From Phocoena phocoena (taxonomy: Eukaryota > Chordata > Mammalia > Artiodactyla > Phocoenidae), in assembly GCF_963924675.1 (NCBI RefSeq), contig NC_089236.1:44672500-44736499 (forward strand): a stretch of 64,000 bases of DNA, given 5' to 3'. The position numbers were made by a program, and so were the translations under genes. Positions 1 through 11,035 of the stretch are shown here, in pieces. Below the pieces are notes generated by a model, which had not been told where the DNA came from, searched no databases, and saw only the letters and a program-made list of their open reading frames with translations. Every line of letters begins with the position of its first letter. Within the stretch, counting starts at the first letter, position 1.

Positions 1-28
1 ACCAAGGAACGCCCTAGCTACTCCTCTG

Positions 29-521
29 GGGCCTGTGGCTATTCAGAAGCCTGCATGGCCACCGCAAGAAGCGGACTGAAATTGCAGTAAGAACGCAAGG
101 GGACTTTCTTCTGGAGGCACGGTGACTTCAGGCAGGAGGTCCTAGATGGGATGCGAGGTCGAGGGTCCTCTCAGTGCAGCTCAGACTATGGCAAGGAGTA
201 AGACCTCAAGGCCTGTGAGACGTGCCAAAATTCTGTTCGTGAACGTGTGGGTGTGATGGGGAAATTAAGCTGCTTCGGTGGAGACTGCTGTGCGTTTCCC
301 TACCCTCGGCGTAGAGAGAGTGGCTCCAAAGGGCTACGGGGCTGGATGTTGCTTAGGAGACCTAAGGGGTCCTGGGGTTAGTCTGTGTTCCAGCCGGGAA
401 CAGGGAGCCCACGCGATTTTCCTAGGTGTCCGGAAAACTCTACTGCCAAAAAAAATATGCAGAGCAGAGGCTACGGCCTCATGGAAAGTGCTGCACGCCT
501 CCGTTTCTGCAGGGCAAGTCC
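29..521 (+). repeat. Internal sub-block A of the unit (shown in U1)
   Basis: First of three diverged internal segments. gactttcttctgg at 102 matches gactttctcctcg at 588, and gtgacttcaggcaggaggtc matches the segment at 607. ccaaaattctg at 225 pairs with ccagaaatcg at 710. gatgttgcttag at 345 pairs with gatgttgctcag at 835. Shifts are 485-493 bp. The edges are approximate, and the same structure is present in every unit. Confidence 0.75.
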
Positions 522-1011
522 AGCCTTAACCTACAGGCATGTGCTCACTCTGAGGGTCCCGTTAGCGACACAGCTTTGAAAGATGCTGACTTTCTCCTCG
601 AGCTGAGTGACTTCAGGTACGAGGTCCGCGAAGTATGCAAAGCACAGTGTTTTTTCTTGGCACCTCACACAAGGGCGGCAACCGGTATTTCCTGGGCGCT
701 TCGGACACACCAGAAATCGTGTCCTGAAGCTGTTTGAGGGCTCTGGAAATAGAGCTCTCCTCAAGGAACGCGCAGTGTGTTGCCCATCACTCGGCACGCA
801 CGCAGGGCATCGGAGGGGAAGACCACTGGGCCTCGATGTTGCTCAGCTGGTCCACCGGGGTCTGGAGATACTCACTGACAATGGAGGAAAATGGATGCAA
901 ACCAGAGGGGCCTACGAGTCCTCAGAAGGGTACTTCCCTGAAAGTAAAGGCGAAGAGCTACTAAGAACTCGTGGAAACAGCTGCATGCCTCCCTTTCTGC
1001 CCGGCTACTCA
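522..1011 (+). repeat. Internal sub-block B of the unit (shown in U1)
   Basis: Second internal segment, aligning to A at its left side and to the start of C at its right. tggaaagtgctgcacgcctc at 482 resembles tggaaacagctgcatgcctc at 972. gtgctcactctgag at 541 resembles gttctcacgttgag at 1031. Both shifts are 490 bp. It contains the single SacI site (752-757) and XhoI site (597-602) of U1. Confidence 0.75.
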
Positions 1012-1408
1012 GGGCCTAACCTGGAGGCAAGTTCTCACGTTGAGTTTCTCTTGACTTCTAGAGCTTGTCAGGCTGACCACCACGGCGGCCATGGAAGCAC
1101 CTGGTATAGACCGAGCAAACTCAGTTTCTTCCCAGAAGCATTCCTACAGGGTTCCCAGGCCTGTCAACAGCAGGGATTTCAGGTAGCTTCAAGGCACCGT
1201 GAATGAAGCCTTCCAAATTGGAAAGCGAGGATGTTTCAAACAGGCCCCCGATTTCATGCGCAAACGCAGCATACATTGCTGCTGTTTCTAACAAGTCAAA
1301 AGAGGCACATGGCCCCTTGTGTTTGCTTGCCTGAATCAGCTTCTCGAAGCAGGGGTTTGTGCATCAAGTGGACTGCCTCAACCAAGGAACGCCCTAGCTA
1401 CTCCTCTG
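1012..1408 (+). repeat. Internal sub-block C of the unit (shown in U1)
   Basis: Third and shortest segment, about 397 bp to the equivalent point of the next unit (gggcct at 1012 and again at 1409). Similarity to B is clear up to about 1060 and weak beyond that. C has therefore probably lost about 90 bp or been partly replaced. Confidence 0.6.
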
Positions 1409-2760
1409 GGGCCTGTGGCTATTCAGAAGCCTGCATTGCCACCGCAAGAAGCGGACTGAAATTGCAGTAAGAACGCAAGGGGACTTTCTTCTGGAGGCAC
1501 GGTGACTTTAGGCAGGAGGTCCTAGATGGAATGCGAGGGCGAGGGTGCTCTCAGTGCAGGTCAGAGTAGGGCAAGGCGTAAAACCTCAAGGCCTGTGAGA
1601 CGTGCCAAAATTCTGTTCGTGAACGTGTGGGTGTGATGGGGAAATTAAGCTGCTTCGGTGGAGACTGCTGTGCGTTTCCCTACCCTCGGCGTAGAGAGAG
1701 TGGCTCCAAAGGGCTACGGGGCTGGATGTTGCTTAGGAGACCTAAGGGGTCCTGGGGTTAGTCTGTGTTCCAGCCGGGAAAAGGGAGCCCACGCGATTTT
1801 CCTAGGTGTCCGGAAAACTCTACTGCCATCAAAGATATGCAGAGCAGAGGCTACGGCCTCATGGAAAGTGCTGCACGCCTCCGTTTCTGCAGGGCAAGTC
1901 CGGCCTTAACCTACAGGCATGTGCTCACACTGAGTGTCCCGTTAGCGACACAGCTTTGAAAGATGCTGACTTTCTCCTCGAGCTGAGTGACTTCAGGTAC
2001 GAGGTCCGCGAAGTATGCAAAGCAGAGTGTTTTCTCTTGGCAGCTCACACAAGGGCGGCAACCGGTATTTCCTGGGCGCTTCGGAAACACCAGAAATCGT
2101 GTCCTGAAGCTGTTTGAGGGCTCTGGAAATAGAGCTCTCCTCAAGGAACGCGCAGTGTGTTGCCCATCACTCGGACCGCACGGAGGACATCGGAGGGGAA
2201 GACCACTGGGACTCGATGTTGCTCAGCTGGTCCACCGGGGTCTGGAGATACTCACTGACAATGGAGGAAAATGGATGCAAACCAGAGGGGCCTACGAGTC
2301 CTCAGAAGGGTACTTCCCTGAAAGTAAAGGCGAAGAGCTACTAAGAACTCGTGGAAACAGCTGCATGCCTCCCTTTCTGCCCGGCTACTCAGGGCCTAAC
2401 CTGGAGGCAAGTTCTCACGTTGAGTTTCTCTTGACTTCTAGAGCTTGTCAGGCTGACCACTACGGCGTCCATGGAAGCACCTGGTTTAGACCGAGCAAAC
2501 TCATTTTCTTCCCAGAAGCATTCCTACAGGGTTCCCAGGCCTGTCAACAGCAGGGATTTCAGGTAGCTTCAACGCACCGTGAATGCAGCCTTCCAAATTG
2601 GAAAGCGAGGATGTTTAAAAGAGGCCGCCGATTTCATGCGCAAACGCAGCATACATTGCTGTTGTTTCTAACAAGTCAAAAGAGACACATGGCCCCTTGT
2701 GTTTGCTTGCCTGAATCAGCTTCTAGAAGCAGGGGGTTGTGCATCAAGTGGACTGCCTCA
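1381..2760 (+). repeat. Unit U2 (gagggcgagg type)
   Basis: Has gactttaggc, gagggcgagg, catcaaag, ggaccgcacg and aaagaggccgcc. cagagtaggg and ggaccgcacg are shared only with U27. Other units of this type have cagactaggg and ggaacgcacg. Confidence 0.97.
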
Positions 2761-2850
2761 ACCACGGAACGCCCTAGCTACTCCTCTGGGGCCTGTGGCT
2801 ATTCAGAAGCCTGCATTGCCACCGCAAGAAGCGGACTGAAATTGCAGTAA
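1987..2850 (+). other. Open frame of 287 codons in U2, doubtful gene
   Basis: Starts at GTG, not ATG, and ends at the TAA of gcagtaag in U3. The same frame is 257 codons where the unit ends in ctaa, and is cut at 199 codons by TGA in A8-type units. Differences between units include many that change amino acids (Gln/His, Asn/His, Thr/Pro, Gly/Ala), so purifying selection is not evident. No family is recognised. Confidence 0.08.
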
Positions 2851-4140
2851 GAACGCAAGGGGACTTTCTTCTGGAGGCACTGTGACTTCAGGCAGGAGGT
2901 CCTAGATGGGATGCGAGGTCGAGGGTCCTCTCAGTGCAGCTCAGACTATGGCAAGGAGTAAGACCTCAAGGCCTGTGAGACGTGCCAAAATTCTGTTCGT
3001 GAACGTGTGGGTGTGATGGGGAAATTAAGCTGCTTCGGTGGAGACTGCTGTGCGTTTCCCTACCCTCGGCGTAGAGAGAGTGGCTCCAAAGGGCTACGGG
3101 GCTGGATGTTGCTTAGGAGACCTAAGGGGTCCTGGTGTTAGTCTGTGTTCCAGCCGGGAAAAGGGAGCCCACGCGATTTTCCTAGGTGTCCGGAAAACTC
3201 TACTGCCATCAAAGATATGCAGAGCAGAGGCTACGGCCTCATGGAAAGTGCTGCACGCCTCCGTTTCTGCAGGGCAAGTCCGGCCTTAACCTACAGGCAT
3301 GTGCTCACACTGAGTGTCCCGTTAGCGACACAGCTTTGAAAGATGCTGACTTTCTCCTCGAGCTGAGTGACTTCAGGTACGAGGTCCGCGAAGTATGCAA
3401 ACCAGAGTGTTTTCTCTTGGCAGCTCACACAAGGGCGGCAACCGGTATTTCCTGGGCGCTTCGGAAACATCAGAAATCGTGTTCTGAAGCTGTTTGAGGG
3501 CTCTGGAAATAGAGCTCTCCTCAAGGAACGCGCAGTGTGTTGCCCATCACTCGGCACGCACGGAGGGCATCGGAGGGGAAGACCACTGGGACTCGATGTT
3601 GCTCAGCTGGTCCACCGGGGTCTGGAGATACTCACTGACAATGGAGGAAAATGGATGCAAACCAGAGGGGCCTACGAGTCCTCAGAAGGGTACTTCCCTG
3701 AAAGTAAAGGCGAAGAGCTACTAAGAACTCGTGGAAACAGCTGCATGCCTCCCTTTCTGCCCGGCTACTCAGGGCCTAACCTGGAGGCAAGTTCTCACGT
3801 TGAGTTTCTCTTGACTTCTAGAGCTTGTCAGGCTGACCACTACGGCGTCCATGGAAGCACCTGGTTTAGACCGAGCAAACTCATTTTCTTCCCAGAAGCA
3901 TTCCTACAGGGTTCCCAGGCCTGTCAACAGCAGGGATTTCAGGTAGCTTCAACGCACCGTGAATGCAGCCTTCCGAATTGGAAAGCGAGGATGTTAAAAT
4001 CAGGCCCCCGATTTCATGCGCAAACGCAGCATACATTGCTGTTGTTTCTAACAAGTCAAAAGAGACACATGGCCCCTTGTGTTTGCTTGCCTGAATCAGC
4101 TTCTCGAAGCAGGGGGTTGTGCATCAAGTGGACTGCCTAA
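2761..4140 (+). repeat. Unit U3
   Basis: Starts accacggaac and has cactgtgac, gtgttag, gcaaaccagag, gttctgaag and gttaaaatcagg, a combination shared only with U28. G at 3975 (ttccgaatt) differs from U28. Confidence 0.97.
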
Positions 4141-5520
4141 ACCAAGGAACGCCCTAGCTACTCCTCTGGGGCCTGTGGCTATTCAGAAGCCTGCATGGCC
4201 ACCGCAAGAAGCGGACTGAAATTGCAGTAAGAACGCAAGGGGACTTTCTTCTGGAGGCACGGTGACTTCAGGCAGGAGGTCCTAGATGGGATGCGAGGTC
4301 GAGGGTCCTCTCAGTGCAGCTCAGACTATGGCAAGGAGTAAGACCTCAAGGCCTGTGAGACGTGCCAAAATTCTGTTCGTGAACGTGTGGGTGTGATGGG
4401 GAAATTAAGCTGCTTCGGTGGAGACTGCTGTGCGTTTCCCTACCCTCGGCGTAGAGAGAGTGGCTCCAAAGGGCTACGGGGCTGGATGTTGCTTAGGAGA
4501 CCTAAGGGGTCCTGGGGTTAGTCTGTGTTCCAGCCGGGAACAGGGAGCCCACGCGATTTTCCTAGGTGTCCGGAAAACTCTACTGCCATCAAAGATATGC
4601 AGAGCAGAGGCTACGGCCTCATGGAAAGTGCTGCACGCCTCCGTTTCTGCAGGGCAAGTCCGGCCTTAACCTACAGGCATGTGCTCACACTGAGTGTCCC
4701 GTTCGCGACACAGCTTTGAAAGATGCTGACTTTCTCCTCGAGCTGAGTGACTTCAGGTACGAGGTCCGCGAAGTATGCAAAGCAGAGTGTTTTCTCTTGG
4801 CAGCTCACACAAGGGCGGCAACCGGTATTTCCTGGGCGCTTCGGAAACATCAGAAATCGTGTCCTGAAGCTGTTTGAGGGCTCTGGAAATAGAGCTCTCC
4901 TCAAGGAACGCGCAGTGTGTTGCCCATCACTCGGCACGCACGGAGGGCATCGGAGGGGAAGACCACTGGGACTCGATGTTGCTCAGCTGGTCCACCGGGG
5001 TCTGGAGATACTCACTGACAATGGAGGAAAATGGATGCAAACCAGAGGGGCCTACGAGTCCTCAGAAGGGTACTTCCCTGAAAGTAAAGGCGAAGAGCTA
5101 CTAAGAACTCGTGGAAACAGCTGCATGCCTCCCTTTCTGCCCGGCTACTCAGGGCCTAACCTGGAGGCAAGTTCTCACGTTGAGTTTCTCTTGACTTCTA
5201 GAGCTTGTCAGGCTGACCACTACGGCGTCCATGGAAGCACCTGGTTTAGACCGATCAAACTCATTTTCTTCCCAGAAGCATTCCTACAGGGTTCCCAGGC
5301 CTGTCAACAGCAGGGATTTCAGGTAGCTTCAACGCACCGTGAATGCAGCCTTCCAAATTGGAAAGCGAGGATGTTTAAAAGAGGCCCCCGATTTCATGCG
5401 CAAACGCAGCATACATTGCTGTTGTTTCTAACAAGTCAAAAGAGACACATGGCCCCTTGTGTTTGCTTGCCTGAATCAGCTTCTAGAAGCAGGGGGTTGT
5501 GCATCAAGTGGACTGCCTAA
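4141..5520 (+). repeat. Unit U4
   Basis: Marked by cccgttcgcg, catcaaag after gggaacag, ccgatcaaac and aaagaggccccc. Counterpart is U29. U24 is a variant of the same type. Confidence 0.97.
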
Positions 5521-6900
5521 ACCAAGGAACGCCCTAGCTACTCCTCTGGGGCCTGTGGCTATTCAGAAGCCTGCATTGCCACCGCAAGAAGCGGACTGAA
5601 ATTGCAGTAAGAACGCAAGGGGACTTTCTTCTGGAGGCACGGTGACTTCAGGCAGGAGGTCCTAGATGGGATGCGAGGTCGAGGGTCCTCTCAGTGCAGC
5701 TCAGACTATGGCAAGGAGTAAGACCTCAAGGCCTGTGAGACGTGCCAAAATTCTGTTCGTGAACGTGTGGGTGTGATGGGGAAATTAAGCTGCTTCGGTG
5801 GAGACTGCTGTGCGTTTCCCTACCCTCGGCGTAGAGAGAGTGGCTCCAAAGGGCTACGGGGCTGGATGTTGCTTAGGAGACCTAAGGGGTCCTGGGGTTA
5901 GTCTGTGTTCCAGCCGGGAACAGGGAGCCCACGCGATTTTCCTAGGTGTCCGGAAAACTCTACTGCCATAAAAGATATGCAGAGCAGAGGCTACGGCCTC
6001 ATGGAAAGTGCTGCACGCCTCCGTTTCTGCAGGGCAAGTCCGGCCTTAACCTACAGGCATGTGCTCACTCTGAGTGTCCCGTTAGCGACACAGCTTTGAA
6101 AGATGCTGACTTTCTCCTCGAGCTGAGTGACTTCAGGTACGAGGTCCGCGAAGTATGCAAAGCAGAGTGTTTTCTCTTGGCAGCTCACACAAGGGCGGCA
6201 ACCGGTATTTCCTGGGCGCTTCGGAAACACCAGAAATCGTGTCCTGAAGCTGTTTGAGGGCTCTGGAAATAGAGCTCTCCTCAAGGAACGCGCAGTGTGT
6301 TGCCCATCACTCGGCACGCACGGAGGGCATCGGAGGGGAAGACCACTGGGCCTCGATGTTGCTCAGCTGGTCCACCGGGGTCTGGAGATACTCACTGACA
6401 ATGGAGGAAAATGGATGCAAACCAGAGGGGCCTACGAGTCCTCAGAAGGGTACTTCCCTGAAAGTAAAGGCGAAGAGCTACTAAGAACTCGTGGAAACAG
6501 CTGCATGCCTCCCTTTCTGCCCGGCTACTCAGGGCCTAACCTGGAGGCAAGTTCTCACGTTGAGTTTCTCTTGACTTCTAGAGCTTTTCAGGCTGACCAC
6601 TACGGCGGCCATGGAAGCACCTGGTTTAGACCGAGCAAACTCAGTTTCTTCCCAGAAGCATTCCTACAGGGTTCCCAGGCCTGTCAACAGCAGGGATTTC
6701 AGGTAGCTTCAACGCACCGTGAATGCAGCCTTCCAAATTGGAAAGCGAGGATGTTTAAAAGAGGCCCCCGATTTCATGCGCAAACGCAGCATACATTGCT
6801 GTTGTTTCTAACAAGTCAAAAGAGACACATGGCCCCTTGTGTTTGCTTGCCTGAATCAGCTTCTCGAAGCAGGGGGTTGTGCATCAAGTGGACTGCCTAA
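5521..6900 (+). repeat. Unit U5
   Basis: Has cataaaag, ctcactctgagtg, gagcttttcagg and tacggcggcc. Same type as U8, U25, U30 and U33. Confidence 0.97.
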
Positions 6901-8275
6901 ACCAAGGAACGCCCTAGCTACTCCTCTGGGGCCTGTGGCTATTCAGAAGCCTGCATGGCCACCGCAAGAAGCGGACTGAAATTGCAGTAAGAACGCAAGG
7001 GGACTTTCTTCTGGAGGCACGGTGACTTCAGGCAGGAGGTCCTAGATGGGATGCGAGGTCGAGGGTCCTCTCAGTGCAGCTCAGACTATGGCAAGGAGTA
7101 AGACCTCAAGGCCTGTGTGACGTGCCAAAATTCTGTTCGTGAACGTGTGGGTGTGATGGGGAAATTAAGCTGCTTCGGTGGAGACTGCTGTGCGTTTCCC
7201 TACCCTCGGCGTAGAGAGAGTGGCTCCAAAGGGCTACGGGGCTGGATGTTGCTTAGGAGACCTAAGGGGTCCTGGGGTTAGTCTGTGTTCCAGCCGGGAA
7301 CAGGGAGCCCACGCGATTTTCCTAGGTGTCCGGAAAACTCTACTGCCATAAAAGATATGCAGAGCAGAGGCTACGGCCTCATGGAAAGTGCTGCACGCCT
7401 CCGTTTCTGCAGGGCAAGTCCGGCCTTAACCTACAGGCATGTGCTCACACTGAGTGTCCCGTTAGCGACACAGCTTTGAAAGATGCTGACTTTCTCCTCG
7501 AGCTGAGTGACTTCAGGTACGAGGTCCGCGAAGTATGCAGAGTGTTTTCTCTTGGCAGCTCACACAAGGGCGGCAACCGGTATTTCCTGGGCGCTTCGGA
7601 CACACCAGAAATCGTGTCCTGAAGCTGTTTGAGGGCTCTGGAAATAGAGCTCTCCTCAAGGAACGCGCAGTGTGTTGCTCATCACTCGGCACGCACGGAG
7701 GGCATCGGAGGGGAAGACCACTGGGCCTCGATGTTGCTCAGCTGGTCCACCGGGGTCTGGAGATACTCACTGACAATGGAGGAAAATGGATGCAAACCAG
7801 AGGGGCCTACGAGTTCTCAGAAGGGTACTTCCCTGAAAGTAAAGGCGAAGAGCTACTAAGAACTCGTGGAAACAGCTTCATGCCTCCCTTTCTGCCCGGC
7901 TACTCAGGGCCTAACCTGGAGGCAAGTTCTCACGTTGAGTTTCTCTTGACTTCTAGAGCTTGTCAGGCTGACCACCACGGCGGCCATGGAAGCACCTGGT
8001 TTAGACCGAGCAAACTCAGTTTCTTCCCAGAAGCCTTCCTACAGGGTTCCCAGGCCTGTCAACAGCAGGGATTTCAGGTAGCTTCATCGCACCGTGAATG
8101 CAGACTTCCAAATTGGAAAGCGAGGATGTTTAAATCAGGCCCCCGATTTCATGCGCAAACGCAGCATACATTGCTGTTGTTTCTAACAAGTCAAAAGAGA
8201 CACATGGCCCCTTGTGTTTGCTTGCCTGAATCAGCTTCTAGAAGCAGGGGGTTGTGCATCAAGTGGACTGCCTAA
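6901..8275 (+). repeat. Unit U6 (5-bp deletion type, 1,375 bp)
   Basis: tatgcagagtg near 7534 replaces tatgcaaagcagagtg. Also has ttgctcatc, gagttctcag, cagcttcatg and gaatgcagac. gtgtgacgtg is shared only with U31. Confidence 0.97.
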
Positions 8276-9655
8276 ACCAAGGAACGCCCTAGCTACTCCT
8301 CTGGGGCCTGTGGCTATTCAGAAGCCTGCATTGCCACCGCAAGAAGCGGACTGAAATTGCAGTAAGAACGCAAGGGGACTTTCTTCTGGAGGCACGGTGA
8401 CTTCAGGCAGGAGGTCCTAGATGGGATGCGAGGTCGAGGGTCCTCTCAGTGCAGGTCAGACTAGGGCAAGGCGTAAGACCTCAAGGCCTGTGAGACGTGC
8501 CAAAATTCTGTTCGTGAACGTGTGGGTGTAATGGGGAAATTAAGCTGCTTCGGTGGAGACTGCTGTGCGTTTCCCTACCCTCGGCGTAGAGAGAGTGGCT
8601 CCAAAGGGCTACGGGGCTGGATGTTGCTTAGGAGACCTAAGGGGTCCTGGTGTTAGTCTGTGTTCCAGCCGGGAAAAGGGAGCCCACGCGATTTTCCTAG
8701 GTGTCCGGAAAACTCTACTGCCATCAAAGATATGCAGAGCAGAGGCTACGGCCTCATGGAAAGTGCTGCACGCCTCCGTTTCTGCAGGGCAAGTCCGGCC
8801 TTAACCTACAGGCATGTGCTCACACTGAGTGTCCCGTTAGCGACACAGCTTTGAAAGATGCTGACTTTCTCCTCGAGCTGAGTGACTTCAGGTACGAGGT
8901 CCGCGAAGTATGCAAAGCAGAGTGTTTTCTCTTGGCAGCTCACACAAGGGCGGCAACCGGTATTTCCTGGGCGCTTCGGAAACATCAGAAATCGTGTCCT
9001 GAAGCTGTTTGAGGGCTCTGGAAATAGAGCTCTCCTCAAGGAACGCGCAGTGTGTTGCCCATCACTCGGCACGCACGGAGGGCATCGGAGGGGAAGACCA
9101 CTGGGACTCGATGTTGCTCAGCTGGTCCACCGGGGTCTGGAGATACTCACTGACAATGGAGGAAAATGGATGCAAACCAGAGGGGCCTACGAGTCCTCAG
9201 AAGGGTACTTCCCTGAAAGTAAAGGCGAAGAGCTACTAAGAACTCGTGGAAACAGCTGCATGCCTCCCTTTCTGCCCGGCTACTCAGGGCCTAACCTGGA
9301 GGCAAGTTCTCACGTTGAGTTTCTCTTGACTTCTAGAGCTTGTCAGGCTGACCACTACGGCGTCCATGGAAGCACCTGGTTTAGACCGAGCAAACTCATT
9401 TTCTTCCCAGAAGCATTCCTACAGGGTTCCCAGGCCTGTCAACAGCAGGGATTTCAGGTAGCTTCAACACACCGTGAATGCAGCCTTCCAAATTGGAAAG
9501 CGAGGATGTTTAAATCAGGCCCCCGATTTCATGCGCAAACGCAGCATACATTGCTGTTGTTTCTAACAAGTCAAAAGAGACACATGGCCCCTTGTGTTTG
9601 CTTGCCTGAATCAGCTTCTAGAAGCAGGGGGTTGTGCATCAAGTGGACTGCCTAA
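8276..9655 (+). repeat. Unit U7
   Basis: Has caggtcagactagggcaagg, gtgttag and catcaaag. gtgtaatggg and caacacacc are shared only with U32. Same type as U11 and U36. Confidence 0.97.
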
Positions 9656-11035
9656 ACCAAGGAACGCCCTAGCTACTCCTCTGGGGCCTGTGGCTATTCA
9701 GAAGCCTGCATGGCCACCGCAAGAAGCGGACTGAAATTGCAGTAAGAACGCAAGGGGACTTTCTTCTGGAGGCACGGTGACTTCAGGCAGGAGGTCCTAG
9801 ATGGAATGCGAGGTGGAGTGTCCTCTCAGTGCAGCTCAGACTATGGCAAGGAGTAAGACCTCAAGGCCTGTGAGACGTGCCAAAATTCTGTTCGTGAACG
9901 TGTGGGTATGATGGGGAAATTAAGCTGCTTCGGTGGAGACTGCTGTGCGTTTCCCTACCCTCGGCGTAGAGAGAGTGGCTCCAAAGGGCTACGGGGCTGG
10001 ATGTTGCTTAGGAGACCTAAGGGGTCCTGGGGTTAGTCTGTGTTCCAGCCGGGAACAGGGAGCCCACGCGATTTTCCTAGGTGTCCGGAAAACTCTACTG
10101 CCATAAAAGATATGCAGAGCAGAGGCTACGGCCTCATGGAAAGTGCTGCACGCCTCCGTTTCTGCAGGGCAAGTCCGGCCTTAACCTACAGGCATGTGCT
10201 CACTCTGAGTGTCCCGTTAGCGACACAGCTTTGAAAGATGCTGACTTTCTCCTCGAGCTGAGTGACTTCAGGTACGAGGTCCGCGAAGTATGCAAAGCAG
10301 AGTGTTTTCTCTTGGCAGCTCACACAAGGGCGGCAACCGGTATTTCCTGGGCGCTTCGGAAACACCAGAAATCGTGTCCTGAAGCTGTTTGAGGGCTCTG
10401 GAAATAGAGCTCTCCTCAAGGAACGCGCAGTGTGTTGCCCATCACTCGGCACGCACGCAGGGCATCGGAGGGGAAGACCACTGGGCCTCGATGTTGCTCA
10501 GCTGGTCCACCGGGGTCTGGAGATACTCACTGACAATGGAGGAAAATGGATGCAAACCAGAGGGGCCTACGAGTCCTCAGAAGGGTACTTCCCTGAAAGT
10601 AAAGGCGAAGAGCTACTAAGAACTCGTGGAAACAGCTGCATGCCTCCCTTTCTGCCCGGCTACTCAGGGCCTAACCTGGAGGCAAGTTCTCACGTTGAGT
10701 TTCTCTTGACTTCTAGAGCTTTTCAGGCTGACCACTACGGCGGCCATGGAAGCACCTGGTTTAGACCGAGCAAACTCAGTTTCTTCCCAGAAGCATTCCT
10801 ACAGGGTTCCCAGGCCTGTCAACAGCAGGGATTTCAGGTAGCTTCAACGCACCGTGAATGCAGCCTTCCAAATTGGAAAGCGAGGATGTTTAAAAGAGGC
10901 CCCCGATTTCATGCGCAAACGCAGCATACATTGCTGTTGTTTCTAACAAGTCAAAAGAGACACATGGCCCCTTGTGTTTGCTTGCCTGAATCAGCTTCTC
11001 GAAGCAGGGGGTTGTGCATCAAGTGGACTGCCTAA
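9656..11035 (+). repeat. Unit U8
   Basis: The first part is of the gaggtggagtg and gtatgatgg type otherwise seen in deletion units. From cataaaag onward it is like U5, except for cacgcaggg near 10455. Counterpart is U33. Confidence 0.97.

Larger units (their letters stand above)
1..1380 (+). repeat. Unit U1 (A8 type)
   Basis: Has the run of eight A near 449, cacagtg instead of cagagtg, gaatgaagcc giving a TGA near 1204, and tttcaaacagg. It shares aagtccagcc near 515 only with U26. Confidence 0.97.

Noticed and set aside
150..175. Possible RNA polymerase III B box (ggtcgagggtcc)
   Set aside because: It lacks one base of the GGTTCGANNCC core, has no A box at the right spacing and no T-run terminator downstream.
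102..192. 31-bp subrepeats as in bovid satellite I
   Set aside because: A few segments can be cut to 31 bp, but I see no consistent short period. Only the about 490-bp internal period is supported.
278..529. 83-codon frame repeated in many units
   Set aside because: It starts at GTG, overlaps other frames of similar length on the same strand and shows no recognisable domain. Its recurrence follows from unit copying.
752..757. Assignment to the human SST1/NBL2 macrosatellite from the single SstI site and 1.4-kb unit
   Set aside because: One restriction site and unit size are not diagnostic, and I cannot confirm the sequence from memory.
531..797. 88-codon frame on the minus strand, shortened to 77 codons in some units
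   Set aside because: It lies opposite a plus-strand frame and changes length with single variants. Nothing suggests a real gene.
1220..1280. Possible CENP-B box (cccgatttcatgcgcaaa)
   Set aside because: On the reverse strand it approaches the TTCG...A..CGGG pattern but needs an extra base and a mismatch. No canonical box was found by eye elsewhere in the unit.
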